A stretch of DNA of 12,235 bases, taken from Candidatus Brevibacterium intestinigallinarum. Its GTDB lineage: Bacteria > Actinomycetota > Actinomycetes > Actinomycetales > Brevibacteriaceae. Each line of letters begins with the position of its first letter. The first letter of the stretch is position 1. Location: assembly GCA_019117325.1 (NCBI GenBank), contig DWZY01000109.1, positions 1 to 12,235 of the forward strand. Direction: 5' to 3'. Below, in pieces: positions 1 to 6,719 of the stretch. The notes below the pieces were generated by a model, which was given only the letters and a program-made list of their open reading frames with translations, had not been told where the DNA came from and searched no databases. The position numbers were made by a program, and so were the translations under genes.

Positions 1-841
1 TTCAGGTGGCTCCGAGATCCCACCGGAGCTCGGGGGTCCCAGAATTGGGTTCCTGGCGCTCCCGAAGGTCGACCCACGCCCCAGCACGGACACTCCGGCA
101 CTCCGCCTGGCGGTCTGGACGGCCTACCCCGCACCCAGAGCTGGCGCTCCAGCGCTCCGCCGCCCCACTGGGATCTGTCGGGCACACATGCCGGCACTGC
201 TCGCCCGCGCGTGCGCGCAGCTCGCCCCGACCCGTCCATACGGGACGCCGATTCTTTCCATCTGCAGCAGAACTCTGTCGTACAACGGGGGAACCGTGCC
301 GAGCGTCGTCGACATCGGCCACTTCCCTGCCCCCGGAGGCTTCACCCGCAACGCCGAGTCTCTCCATGTACGGCACACCTCGGCCAACTAACGGGAGAGC
401 CGCCGCACGTCGTCTGCGCCTGGTCTCTACAACGGGATGACGCGAACCACTGGCACTGCTGCGCTGCGTCACTGTGATGACACCCGTATGTCGTCCTCCA
501 CGCTGTCTGCAACGGCCCAGGACCGGTATCCCTTCGCGACGGGTCCGCGATCGCCACACAGGGCCCTTCAGAGCCCCTCACGGGCCGCTGGGCACCGGAG
601 GGGGGCCCCATGTGCAACCGCCAGCGTCTGCTGAGCGCCCCTGCGCCCCGCGTACGCCGTCATTAACAGTCCTCGAAGCCGAGGCAGGCGAAGTACGGGT
701 CCCGGGGCCGACTCGGACGTCGGTGCACTCGGTGCGCAGCGGTGCCGGACGGACGTGCCCCGACGCGCCGTGTGGTCGCCCCGGGGCGACAGGCGCCACC
801 TCGCGCCGTGCACTCCACCTCGCACCGCCGTCCAGACACGA
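1..841. other. gene-free stretch, nothing recognised
   Basis: I find no supportable gene here. Open frames exist on both strands, but their translations are Arg/Ser/Pro/Gly-rich with no domain, no convincing ribosome site and no strong preference for G/C in third codon positions, unlike every real gene to the right. I saw no tRNA, rRNA, tmRNA or RNase P signature. Local structure includes a 16-bp perfect palindrome at 775-790 and three CGGTGC copies starting at 721, 730 and 740. It could be a long intergenic spacer, a decayed gene, or the regulatory region of a gene left of the window; the sequence does not decide between these. Confidence 0.5.
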
Positions 842-885
842 CGAAGGGGCGGGCCGGAGGATGATTCCTCCGACCCGCCCCTTCG
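842..885 (-). terminator. hairpin terminator behind ctaF
   Basis: A 12-bp perfect stem (842-853 with 874-885) continues after one C/A mismatch into seven more pairs (855-861 with 866-872) and closes on a TGAT loop. It lies about 65 bp beyond the ctaF stop codon. There is no clear U-tract on either side, as is common for actinobacterial terminators. It most likely ends the ctaC-ctaD-ctaF transcript and, being symmetric, could also act on a transcript entering from the left. Confidence 0.75.
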
Positions 886-909
886 CAGAGACTGTCGATC
901 GCTCCCGTC

Positions 910-929
910 TCTCACTCACACGAGTGAGA
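910..929 (-). terminator. small hairpin just behind ctaF
   Basis: TCTCACTC and GAGTGAGA pair as a perfect 8-bp stem around an ACAC loop, 20 bp past the ctaF stop and 24 bp before the larger hairpin at 842-885. It may be a first, weaker terminator or a 3'-end RNA stabiliser. Its role is inferred from position only. Confidence 0.45.
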
Positions 930-948
930 CGAGACCCCAGTCAGTGGC

Positions 949-1350
949 TCAGTGAGCGTGGACGCCCCGGTCGTGCTCGTAGACGAGGCCGATGAGGCCG
1001 ACGACCACGACGACACCGCCGAACGGGAAGATCCACCAGCCCGCAGCCACGGACATGAAGCAGATCGCGCCACCGGCAGCCAGGACGATCGGCCACCAGC
1101 TCCACGGCGTGTAGAACCCGTACTCGTAGTACTCGTCCTCGATCTCGCCGTCCAGGTCGTCCATGGGCATCTTGGGATGCTTCTTCTCCCAGGTCCACAG
1201 GTACAGACCGATCATGAGCGTCATGCCGCCCAGCAGCAGGATGGCCGGCAGGCCCACCCACTCCTGGAAGTCGGTCAGGAAGCCGTAGATGATCGCGATC
1301 GGGACGAAGAAGAAGAATCCCAGGGTGAAGATCCAACCGGATGTCCTCAC
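949..1350 (-). CDS. ctaF: cytochrome c oxidase subunit IV (actinobacterial type)
   Basis: 133-aa membrane protein, a small accessory subunit of the aa3-type cytochrome c oxidase in the cytoplasmic membrane. Four hydrophobic segments are visible: about 6-25, 34-53, 85-104 and 107-124. Between the second and third is an acidic cytoplasmic-type loop with a DGEIEDEYYEYGFYTPWSWW stretch typical of the actinobacterial subunit IV family. It has no metal ligands of its own; its role is structural. The GTG start overlaps the ctaD stop by four bases (GTGA) and is preceded six bases upstream by a complete AAGGAGGT ribosome site, which fixes the start and indicates strong, possibly coupled translation. 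It is last in the ctaC-ctaD-ctaF operon and is followed by two hairpins. Confidence 0.93.
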   Translation of the reverse strand: MRTSGWIFTLGFFFFVPIAIIYGFLTDFQEWVGLPAILLLGGMTLMIGLYLWTWEKKHPKMPMDDLDGEIEDEYYEYGFYTPWSWWPIVLAAGGAICFMSVAAGWWIFPFGGVVVVVGLIGLVYEHDRGVHAH

Positions 1351-3053
1351 TTGGCGACCTCCTTGGCCTCAGGAGCGCCGTGGCCGGCCGCGGCCAGCTC
1401 GAGCAGCTCGGGGTGGTTCGCCTCGAACGCGGGGCGCTCGGAGCGGATGCGCGGCAGGCTCGTGAAGTTGTGGCGCGGCGGCGGGCACGAGGTGGCCCAC
1501 TCGAGCGATGCACCGTAGCCCCACGGATCGTTGACCGTCACCTTGGGCGCCTTGCGGGCGGTCACCCACACGTTCCAGAAGAACGGGACCAGCGAGAGGC
1601 CCAGGATGAGGGAGCCGACCGTCGAGACCTGGTTGAGGAACGTCCAGCCGTCCTGCGGCAGGTAGTCCGCGTAGCGACGCGGCATGCCCTCGGCGCCCAG
1701 CCAGTGCTGCACGAGGAACGTGCCGTGGAAGCCGATGAACAGGAGCCAGAAGTGGATCTTGCCCAGGGTCTCGTCGAGCATGCGGCCCGTCCACTTCGGC
1801 CACCAGAAGTAGAATCCGGCGAACATCGCGAAGACGACCGTGCCGAAGACGACGTAGTGGAAGTGCGCGACCACGAAGTAGGAGTCAGACACCTGCTGGT
1901 CCAGCGCCGGCGAGGCGAGGATGACACCCGTCAGACCACCGAAGACGAAGGTCACGAGGAAGCCCAGCGACCACAGCATCGGCGTCTCGAAGGTCAACGA
2001 CCCCTTCCACATCGTTCCGATCCAGTTGTAGATCTTCACACCCGTGGGGACTGCGATGAGCATCGTCATGAACGCGAAGAACGGAAGCATGACGGCACCG
2101 GTCACGTACATGTGGTGCGCCCACACCGTCACAGACAGTGCTGCGATGGCGATCGTCGCGTAGACGAGGCCCACGTAACCGAAGATCGGCTTGCGGCTGA
2201 AGACCGGGAAGATCTCGGACACGATGCCGAAGAACGGCAGCGCGATGACGTAGACCTCCGGGTGGCCGAAGAACCAGAACAGGTGCTGGTAGAGGATCGG
2301 CCCGCCGTTCTCCGGGCTGAAGACGTGAGCCCCCAGGATCCGGTCCGCGGCAACGCCCAGCAGGGCGGCGGCCAGCGGGGGGAACGCCATCATGACGAGC
2401 ACACCCGTGATGAGCACGTTCCACGTGAAGATCGGCATGCGGAACATCGTCATGCCCGGCGCACGCAGCGTCAGGATCGTCGCGATGAAGTTCACGGAAC
2501 CGAGGATGGTGCCGAAGCCCTGGAAGGCGAGGCCCATCGTCCACAGGTGTCCGCCCAGACCGGGCGTGAACGTCGTGTTCGACAGCGGCGCGTATGCGGT
2601 CCATCCGAACGAGGCAGCACCCTGCGGGGTGAGGAAGCCGGAGATCGCGATGAGCGAGCCGAAGAGGAACAGCCAGAAGGCGAACGCGTTCAGACGCGGG
2701 AACGCGACATCAGGAGCGCCGATCTGCAGCGGCATGATGACGTTGGCGAAGCCCGCGAACAGCGGCGTCGCGAACATCAGCAGCATGAGCGTGCCGTGCA
2801 TCGTGAACAGCTGGTTGTACTGCTCCTTCGTCTCGAGGATCTGCATCCCCGGCTCCCACAGCTCCAGACGGATGATGAGGGCCATCACGCCGCCGACGCA
2901 GAAGAAGATGAACGAGGCGATCAGGTACATGTAGCCGATCGTCTTGTGGTCGGTCGAGGTGATCCAGTTGACGAAGATCCGACCCTTGCTGGTCGCCACT
3001 GGTTCGGCGGGAGCTCCGGCGATGCCGGTCGGCCGCGATGCAGTCGCAGTCAT
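1347..3053 (-). CDS. ctaD: cytochrome c oxidase subunit I
   Basis: 568-aa catalytic subunit of the aa3 oxidase: it oxidises cytochrome c (in actinobacteria the one fused into the bc1 complex), reduces O2 at the haem a3-CuB centre and pumps protons. It is hydrophobic with about 12 membrane spans. Visible ligands are H86 (TMHGT, haem a), H264 in FFGHPEVY with crosslinkable Y268 (CuB), H313-H314 (WAHHMY, CuB), and H397/H399 in VAHFHYV (haem a3 and haem a). E266 of GHPEV and K340 of PTGVK are the D- and K-channel residues of A-type oxidases. Length is normal. Its ATG overlaps the ctaC stop by one base (TGATG), and a GGAAGGGG ribosome site sits about 10 bases upstream. No subunit III gene (ctaE) or qcr genes are present in the window. 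Confidence 0.98.
   Translation of the reverse strand: MTATASRPTGIAGAPAEPVATSKGRIFVNWITSTDHKTIGYMYLIASFIFFCVGGVMALIIRLELWEPGMQILETKEQYNQLFTMHGTLMLLMFATPLFAGFANVIMPLQIGAPDVAFPRLNAFAFWLFLFGSLIAISGFLTPQGAASFGWTAYAPLSNTTFTPGLGGHLWTMGLAFQGFGTILGSVNFIATILTLRAPGMTMFRMPIFTWNVLITGVLVMMAFPPLAAALLGVAADRILGAHVFSPENGGPILYQHLFWFFGHPEVYVIALPFFGIVSEIFPVFSRKPIFGYVGLVYATIAIAALSVTVWAHHMYVTGAVMLPFFAFMTMLIAVPTGVKIYNWIGTMWKGSLTFETPMLWSLGFLVTFVFGGLTGVILASPALDQQVSDSYFVVAHFHYVVFGTVVFAMFAGFYFWWPKWTGRMLDETLGKIHFWLLFIGFHGTFLVQHWLGAEGMPRRYADYLPQDGWTFLNQVSTVGSLILGLSLVPFFWNVWVTARKAPKVTVNDPWGYGASLEWATSCPPPRHNFTSLPRIRSERPAFEANHPELLELAAAGHGAPEAKEVAK
1357..1364 (-). promoter_or_regulatory. strong ribosome binding site for ctaF
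   Basis: AAGGAGGT on the minus strand, embedded in the last codons of ctaD and six bases before the ctaF GTG. It is the strongest ribosome site seen in the window and settles the ctaF start. Confidence 0.8.
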
Positions 3054-3946
3054 CAGTGCTCAGCCCCTTCCTGCTCGTAGGGGTTCTGGTACCAGTCGGT
3101 GCGGTTGAACTCCTCGCCGACCTGACCCTCGTTGCCCTGCTCGCGCAGGGACTCGATGTACTCATCGTACTCCGCGGGCGAGACGACCTTGACGTTGAAG
3201 ATCATCTCCGAGTGGAACTCGCCGCAGAGTTCGGCGCACTTGCCCATGTAGTCACCCTCGGTCAGTGCCTGGAGGTGAATGCTGGACGTGCGGCCCGGGA
3301 CCATGTCGCGCTTCTCGAGGAAGGCGGGGATCCAGAAGGAGTGGATGACGTCGCGGGACTCGAGCTTCAGCTCCAGGTCCGTGTTCGACGGGAGGTAGAG
3401 CGTGGGCGCGTCGATGCCCGGCTGCTCCGTGCCGTCGAGGTTCGCCTGGACGCCCGCGTAGTAGACGTCCTCCGTGACGTAGTTGAAGTCCCACGCCCAC
3501 TGCTTGCCGTAGATCTCGATGACCTGCTCGGCGGGGGTGTCGTCGTCGATCGTGACGTCCATGGTCTTGACGTTCTCGAAGAAGAACGCCATGACCATGA
3601 TGATCGGCACGACGGTGTAGAGGATCTCCACCGGCATGTTGTAGCGCATCTGGACCGGCAGTCCGCGATCGGACTTCTTCCGGCGGTAGGCGACGAGGCA
3701 CCACAGGATGAGGCCCCAGGTGAGAGCGCCCACGGCAAGCGCAGCGATCCAGCCGCCGTTCCACAGCGCGATGTAGTGATCGGTGTGCGACGTCGCGCCC
3801 TTGGAACCGACGGTGAGGAAGCCGACCTCCCACTGTTCCTTCGTGCATCCGGCGAGCAGTGTCGTTGCCGCCGCTGCGCCGATCGCACCGAGCCGCTTGG
3901 CCCAGGACGCGCGCGTCCTTGGTGCTGGCTGATTCGGAGAATCCAC
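3053..3946 (-). CDS. ctaC: cytochrome c oxidase subunit II, lipoprotein
   Basis: 297-aa subunit II, which takes electrons from cytochrome c through the dinuclear CuA centre on the outer face of the membrane and passes them to subunit I. The N-terminus is a lipoprotein signal with lipobox LLAGC (lipidated C34). Two transmembrane helices follow at about 60-87 and 104-124 (MPVEILYTVVPIIMV), then the cupredoxin domain with the GKQWAWDF aromatic patch at 147-154. CuA ligands are H202 and CAELCGEFHSEM at 237-248 (C237, C241, H245, M248). The GTG start has a GAAAGG ribosome site at 3953-3958, six bases away. It is first in the ctaC-D-F operon, behind a 178-bp leader with possible operator repeats. 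Confidence 0.97.
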   Translation of the reverse strand: MDSPNQPAPRTRASWAKRLGAIGAAAATTLLAGCTKEQWEVGFLTVGSKGATSHTDHYIALWNGGWIAALAVGALTWGLILWCLVAYRRKKSDRGLPVQMRYNMPVEILYTVVPIIMVMAFFFENVKTMDVTIDDDTPAEQVIEIYGKQWAWDFNYVTEDVYYAGVQANLDGTEQPGIDAPTLYLPSNTDLELKLESRDVIHSFWIPAFLEKRDMVPGRTSSIHLQALTEGDYMGKCAELCGEFHSEMIFNVKVVSPAEYDEYIESLREQGNEGQVGEEFNRTDWYQNPYEQEGAEH

Positions 3947-3964
3947 GTGCAGCCTTTCGAACCT

Positions 3965-4084
3965 CTGTCAGCGCCCCGTGTCGCCCCGTCCGGCTGTCAT
4001 CGCGGCGATCAGCGGAGCTGCGCGCGCCTATGACAGACAGGACTCGGCAGCAGAAGCGCCGAACTCTGACTTTGTCCCTGACAG
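3965..4084. repeat. nested TGTCA/TGACA inverted repeats upstream of ctaC
   Basis: Four 7-bp elements flank one another symmetrically. The outer pair is CTGTCAG (3965-3971) and CTGACAG (4078-4084); the inner pair is CTGTCAT (3994-4000) and ATGACAG (4030-4036). Each pair is a perfect inverted repeat, and all sit between the aat stop and the ctaC start. This resembles a set of operator half-sites for a regulator of the oxidase operon, but I cannot name a protein and half-site spacing is irregular (29, 36 and 48 bp). Confidence 0.35.
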
Positions 4085-4088
4085 CCTA
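4083..4088 (-). promoter_or_regulatory. possible -10 box for the ctaC operon
   Basis: TAGGCT on the minus strand fits the actinobacterial TANNNT -10 pattern and would start a transcript near 4076, giving a leader of about 130 bases. No convincing -35 is seen 16-18 bases upstream. The box overlaps the outermost TGACA repeat, which would fit a repressor site. Weak evidence. Confidence 0.3.
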
Positions 4089-4124
4089 CCGCTACACAGC
4101 GTAGAAATTCACGTTGGCAGTGCC

Positions 4125-4787
4125 TCACCTGTAAAAAACCTCAGAGCCTGAGCCCGCTTCCGCATGCCTGAGCCGGACGAGGTAGTCGAGTCCGGAGATT
4201 TCCGACACGCCGAGCGTTTCCAGGTGTGGCGTCGACCACTGCACGTCGAGCGTCCAGTCGTCCGCGTACTGCTCCGTCAGCAGGTCGACGAGGTGGACGA
4301 GAGCGACCTTCGAGGCATCTGTCCGTCGGTGGAACATCGACTCCCCGATGAACAGCCGGCCGAGGTCGATGCCGAACAGTCCGCCCACCAGCTCCCCGCT
4401 GGCGTCCCACACCTCGACGGAGCGCGCACGACCCGTGTCATGGAGGCGGTGGTAGACCTCACGGAGGTCATCCGAGATCCATGCACCCTCGCGCGCCGGA
4501 TCGGCACAGCGGTCGACGACGCGGTCGAACGCGCGGTCGACGCTGCACGTGTACCTCCGCACTGACCTGCGGAGGCTGCGGCTGACGCGCAGGCGCCCAG
4601 GGAGCAGGACACCCCGCAGGGCGGGGGCCCACCAGCCGATGGGCGGGCCTCCCCCGTCGCCCAGACCCATGGGGAAGAGTCCGGCCCGATAGGCGCTGAG
4701 GATCGTCTCGAGGTCCGCGTCGCCGGCCCCGATCCCGGCTGAGACTGCCCGGAGGTCCTCATCCATCATGCGGCCACCGCCCGGCAC
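4125..4787 (-). CDS. aat: leucyl/phenylalanyl-tRNA--protein transferase
   Basis: 220-aa cytoplasmic enzyme that transfers Leu or Phe from charged tRNA to N-terminal Arg or Lys of proteins, creating N-degrons read by ClpS for Clp proteolysis. Family signatures: AYRAGLFPM (32-40), GGPPIGWWAP (46-55), RVSRSLRRSVRR (67-78), GAWISDDLREVYHRLHDTG (101-119), SVEVW (123-127), GELVGGLFGIDLGRLFIGESMF (131-152), then a C-terminal TPHLETLGVSEISGLDYL. Length is normal for the family. The start is uncertain: GTG at 4787 has GGAGG only three bases away, while ATG codons at 4769 and 4766 have only a weak GGCGGTGG upstream; the conserved part begins after both. A strong hairpin ends 15 bases upstream, so the gene may depend on read-through from erpA or a start inside this region. 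Confidence 0.93.
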   Translation of the reverse strand: MPGGGRMMDEDLRAVSAGIGAGDADLETILSAYRAGLFPMGLGDGGGPPIGWWAPALRGVLLPGRLRVSRSLRRSVRRYTCSVDRAFDRVVDRCADPAREGAWISDDLREVYHRLHDTGRARSVEVWDASGELVGGLFGIDLGRLFIGESMFHRRTDASKVALVHLVDLLTEQYADDWTLDVQWSTPHLETLGVSEISGLDYLVRLRHAEAGSGSEVFYR

Positions 4788-4802
4788 GACCCTCCGAACG
4801 CG

Positions 4803-4839
4803 CAGCGGGGCCCGGCAGCAGTGCTGCCGGGCCCCGCTG
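4803..4839 (-). terminator. 17-bp terminator hairpin between erpA and aat
   Basis: Perfect 17-bp G/C-rich stem (4803-4819 with 4823-4839) around an AGT loop, beginning 17 bp past the erpA stop. No U-tract. It should end most erpA transcripts. It leaves only 15 bp before the first possible aat start, so aat would be read from read-through or from a start site overlapping the hairpin. Confidence 0.82.
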
Positions 4840-4856
4840 GGAGGCGCTCCGCTCCA

Positions 4857-5213
4857 TCAGTGGAAGGAGTCACCGCATGCGCACGAGCCCGCGGCGTTGG
4901 GGTTGTCGATCGTGAAGCCCTGCTTCTCGATCGTGTCCGCGAAGTCGATCGTCGACCCGCCCAGGTACGGCACGCTCATCTTGTCGACGATGACCTCGAC
5001 ACCGTCGAAGTTGCGGACCGCGTCGCCGTCCAGCGTCCGCTCGTCGAAGTACAGCTGGTAGATGAGTCCCGAGCATCCGCCGGGCTGCACGGCCACACGC
5101 AGACGCAGGTCGTCGCGGCCCTCCTGCTCGAGGAGGCTGCGCACCTTGCCCGCTGCGGCGTCGGAGAGCTCGACTCCATGGGTGGGAACGGTGGTCTCGT
5201 CGGTGACGGTCAT
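4857..5213 (-). CDS. erpA: A-type Fe-S cluster carrier / insertion protein (HesB/IscA family)
   Basis: 118-aa soluble protein that receives Fe-S clusters from the SUF machinery and inserts them into apo-enzymes. The three cluster-binding cysteines of the family are present: C47 in QPGGCSGLIYQL, and C111 and C113 in the C-terminal GSCACGDSF. The start of the domain, VELSDAAAGKVRSLL, begins at residue 14; the twelve or so residues before it are a short variable tail. Start ATG at 5213 is backed by AAGGAGA at 5218-5224. The gene lies 97 bp behind the dipeptidase gene and carries its own SigR-like promoter in that gap, then a strong terminator. As I recall, mycobacteria also keep this gene close to ctaC. 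IscA/ErpA naming within the family is not resolved by sequence alone. Confidence 0.93.
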   Translation of the reverse strand: MTVTDETTVPTHGVELSDAAAGKVRSLLEQEGRDDLRLRVAVQPGGCSGLIYQLYFDERTLDGDAVRNFDGVEVIVDKMSVPYLGGSTIDFADTIEKQGFTIDNPNAAGSCACGDSFH

Positions 5214-5291
5214 CGGATCTCCTTCGCACGATTCGGTGGGACGTCGCAGATCGCATCAGTCGATCGCCGGGTCCATCCAGGCTACACCTGC

Positions 5292-5317
5292 AACTCCGCC
5301 CTCTGCCCCGCTATTCC
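5292..5317 (-). promoter_or_regulatory. SigR/SigH-type promoter upstream of erpA
   Basis: On the minus strand GGAAT (5317-5313), an 18-bp spacer and GTT (5294-5292) match the GGAAT-N18-GTT consensus known for actinobacterial thiol-oxidative-stress sigma factors (SigR of Streptomyces, SigH of mycobacteria). The -35 overlaps the last codon and stop (GAA TAG) of the dipeptidase gene. The predicted start near 5285 gives a leader of about 70 bases before the erpA ATG. The same arrangement occurs before lpdA. Confidence 0.55.
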
Positions 5318-6699
5318 CCCGCGAGCGCTTCGAGCAGGAGCGCCTCGGCCACGATCGCCGATCGGAAGTCCGGCACATGGAGCGACTCGTTCGCACTGTG
5401 TGCGCGCGCGTCGGGGTCCTCGACGCCGGTGACGAGGATCGACGCCGAGGGGAACTCCTCCAGCAGATCCGCGATGAACGGGATCGATCCGCCCAGGCCG
5501 ATCTGCACCGCGTCCGTGCCGAAGCCCGCGGTGAGCGCTCCCATCGCGGTCTGAACGACGGGGTCCGACAGGTCCGCGCGCCACGGGCTGCCGCCCTCCT
5601 CCGCCCCGAACTCCACGCGCGCACCGAACGGCGCGCTGCGGAGCAGGTGCGCACGCACCGCGGCGAGTGCCTCCGCGGGCGTCTGGCCCGGAGAGACGCG
5701 GATGCTCAGCTTCGCCCGCACGGAGTGCTGGAGCGTGTTGGACGACACATCGACATCGGGCAGATCCAGTCCGATGACGGTGATCGAGGGCTGCGTCCAG
5801 ATCCGGGACGCCAGTGAGCCGCGGCCGATGAGATCGACCCCGTCCAGCACGCCGGAATCACGGCGCAGCACCTCCTCCGCGTAGTCGACGTCCGCCGTCT
5901 CGTCCCCGCGCAGCCCGTCGACCGCGACCGCTCCGTCGTCGTCATGCAGCGAGGCCAGCAGCCGCGTCATCGCCAGGGCGGCATCGGGCACCGCTCCCCC
6001 GTACATCCCGGAGTGCACCGCGTGGTCGAGGGTCGTGACAGTGAACTCGAGGGAGGCCATTCCCCGCAGGCTCGTCGTGAGCGCGGGCGTGCCCACGGCC
6101 CAGTTGCCGGAGTCCGCGACGACGATGACATCGCCGGCCAGCTTCTCGCGATGGTCGCGCAGGAAGTTCCCGAACGACGGTGATCCCGCTTCCTCCTCAC
6201 CCTCGACGAAGAGGACGACACCCACGCCGAGGTCGTCGCCCAGCAGGCGCAGCGCCGTCAGGTGCACGAGGATGCCGGCCTTGTCGTCTGCGGCGCCCCT
6301 GCCGAAGAGCCGGTCGCCGCGCTCGGTCGCCTCGAACGGCGGCGTGTCCCACAGCTCCGGGTCACCGGTGGGCTGGACGTCGTGGTGGGCGTAGAGGACG
6401 ACCGTCGGCGCGCCCTCCGGCCCGTCCCTGCGGGCGACGACGGCCGGGGCTCCCGTCTCCCCCGACGGCGTCGCTGCGGTGAGGATCTCGACGTCCTCGA
6501 AGCCGGCGCGGCTCGCCAGGCCCGCGACGGCCTCGGCGGAGGCCCTCACGTGCGCGGGGTCGAAGGCCGGCCAGGCGATCGAGGGGATCGCGACGAGGTC
6601 GGTGAGGTCGGAGAGGACCTCGTCCATGAGCGGCTCGAGCGCGGCGTGGAGCTGTGCGGCGCGGTCTGCAGAGGGATGCGTGTGCTGTGTGACATTCAT
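5311..6699 (-). CDS. M20-family metallodipeptidase
   Basis: 462-aa cytoplasmic two-zinc peptidase of the M20 family, likely splitting dipeptides; no signal peptide. Visible metal and catalytic residues: H105 and D107 in YAHHDVQP, bridging D138 in GRGAADDKAG, E169/E170 in EGEEEAGSP, an aspartate in ADSGNW, and H434 in DARAHSANESL. HSGMYGG marks the dimerisation (lid) domain, and GLGGSIPF is a substrate-side loop. Length is normal. The ATG at 6699 has no ribosome site; a TAGTAT -10 box ends six bases upstream, pointing to a leaderless mRNA. The gene diverges from the DUF3043 gene across 20 bp and precedes erpA in the same direction. It could act with PepA in peptide recycling. Exact substrate is unknown. 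Confidence 0.93.
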   Translation of the reverse strand: MNVTQHTHPSADRAAQLHAALEPLMDEVLSDLTDLVAIPSIAWPAFDPAHVRASAEAVAGLASRAGFEDVEILTAATPSGETGAPAVVARRDGPEGAPTVVLYAHHDVQPTGDPELWDTPPFEATERGDRLFGRGAADDKAGILVHLTALRLLGDDLGVGVVLFVEGEEEAGSPSFGNFLRDHREKLAGDVIVVADSGNWAVGTPALTTSLRGMASLEFTVTTLDHAVHSGMYGGAVPDAALAMTRLLASLHDDDGAVAVDGLRGDETADVDYAEEVLRRDSGVLDGVDLIGRGSLASRIWTQPSITVIGLDLPDVDVSSNTLQHSVRAKLSIRVSPGQTPAEALAAVRAHLLRSAPFGARVEFGAEEGGSPWRADLSDPVVQTAMGALTAGFGTDAVQIGLGGSIPFIADLLEEFPSASILVTGVEDPDARAHSANESLHVPDFRSAIVAEALLLEALAGE

Positions 6700-6705
6700 G
6701 ATCCG

Positions 6706-6711
6706 ATACTA
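6706..6711 (-). promoter_or_regulatory. -10 box for leaderless dipeptidase mRNA
   Basis: TAGTAT on the minus strand ends six bases before the ATG at 6699, so transcription should begin at or next to the A of the start codon. There is no ribosome site in between, which fits a leaderless message. No good -35 is visible. It overlaps the opposite-facing box of the DUF3043 gene. Confidence 0.6.
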
Positions 6712-6712
6712 T
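6707..6712 (+). promoter_or_regulatory. -10 box for leaderless DUF3043 mRNA
   Basis: TACTAT on the plus strand ends seven bases before the GTG at 6720. No ribosome site fits in that gap, so the message is predicted to be leaderless. The seven bases 6706-6712 (ATACTAT) are symmetric around C6709, so a single element reads as TANNNT on both strands. Confidence 0.55.
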
Positions 6713-6719
6713 TCACTGC

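Noticed and set aside
2..559. 185-codon frame on the minus strand at the left edge
   Set aside because: No ribosome site, no recognisable domain, Arg/Gly/Ser-rich translation and no third-position bias comparable to the true genes.
663..728. Short minus-strand frame ending RDPYFACLGFEDC before a TAA stop
   Set aside because: The tail looks protein-like, but the frame back to its nearest GTG is only about 21 codons, has no ribosome site, and the upstream residues are Arg/Pro noise.
1341..3080. 579-codon open frame on the plus strand, antisense to ctaD
   Set aside because: Arg/Glu/His/Asp-rich with no domain; it is the mirror of G/C-biased ctaD codons. ctaD carries all haem and copper ligands, so it is the real gene.
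4091..4105. Hairpin behind aat (CGCTACACAGCG / CTACACAGCGTAG)
   Set aside because: Only four base pairs can form; too weak to call a terminator beside the 13-18 bp stems elsewhere in the window.
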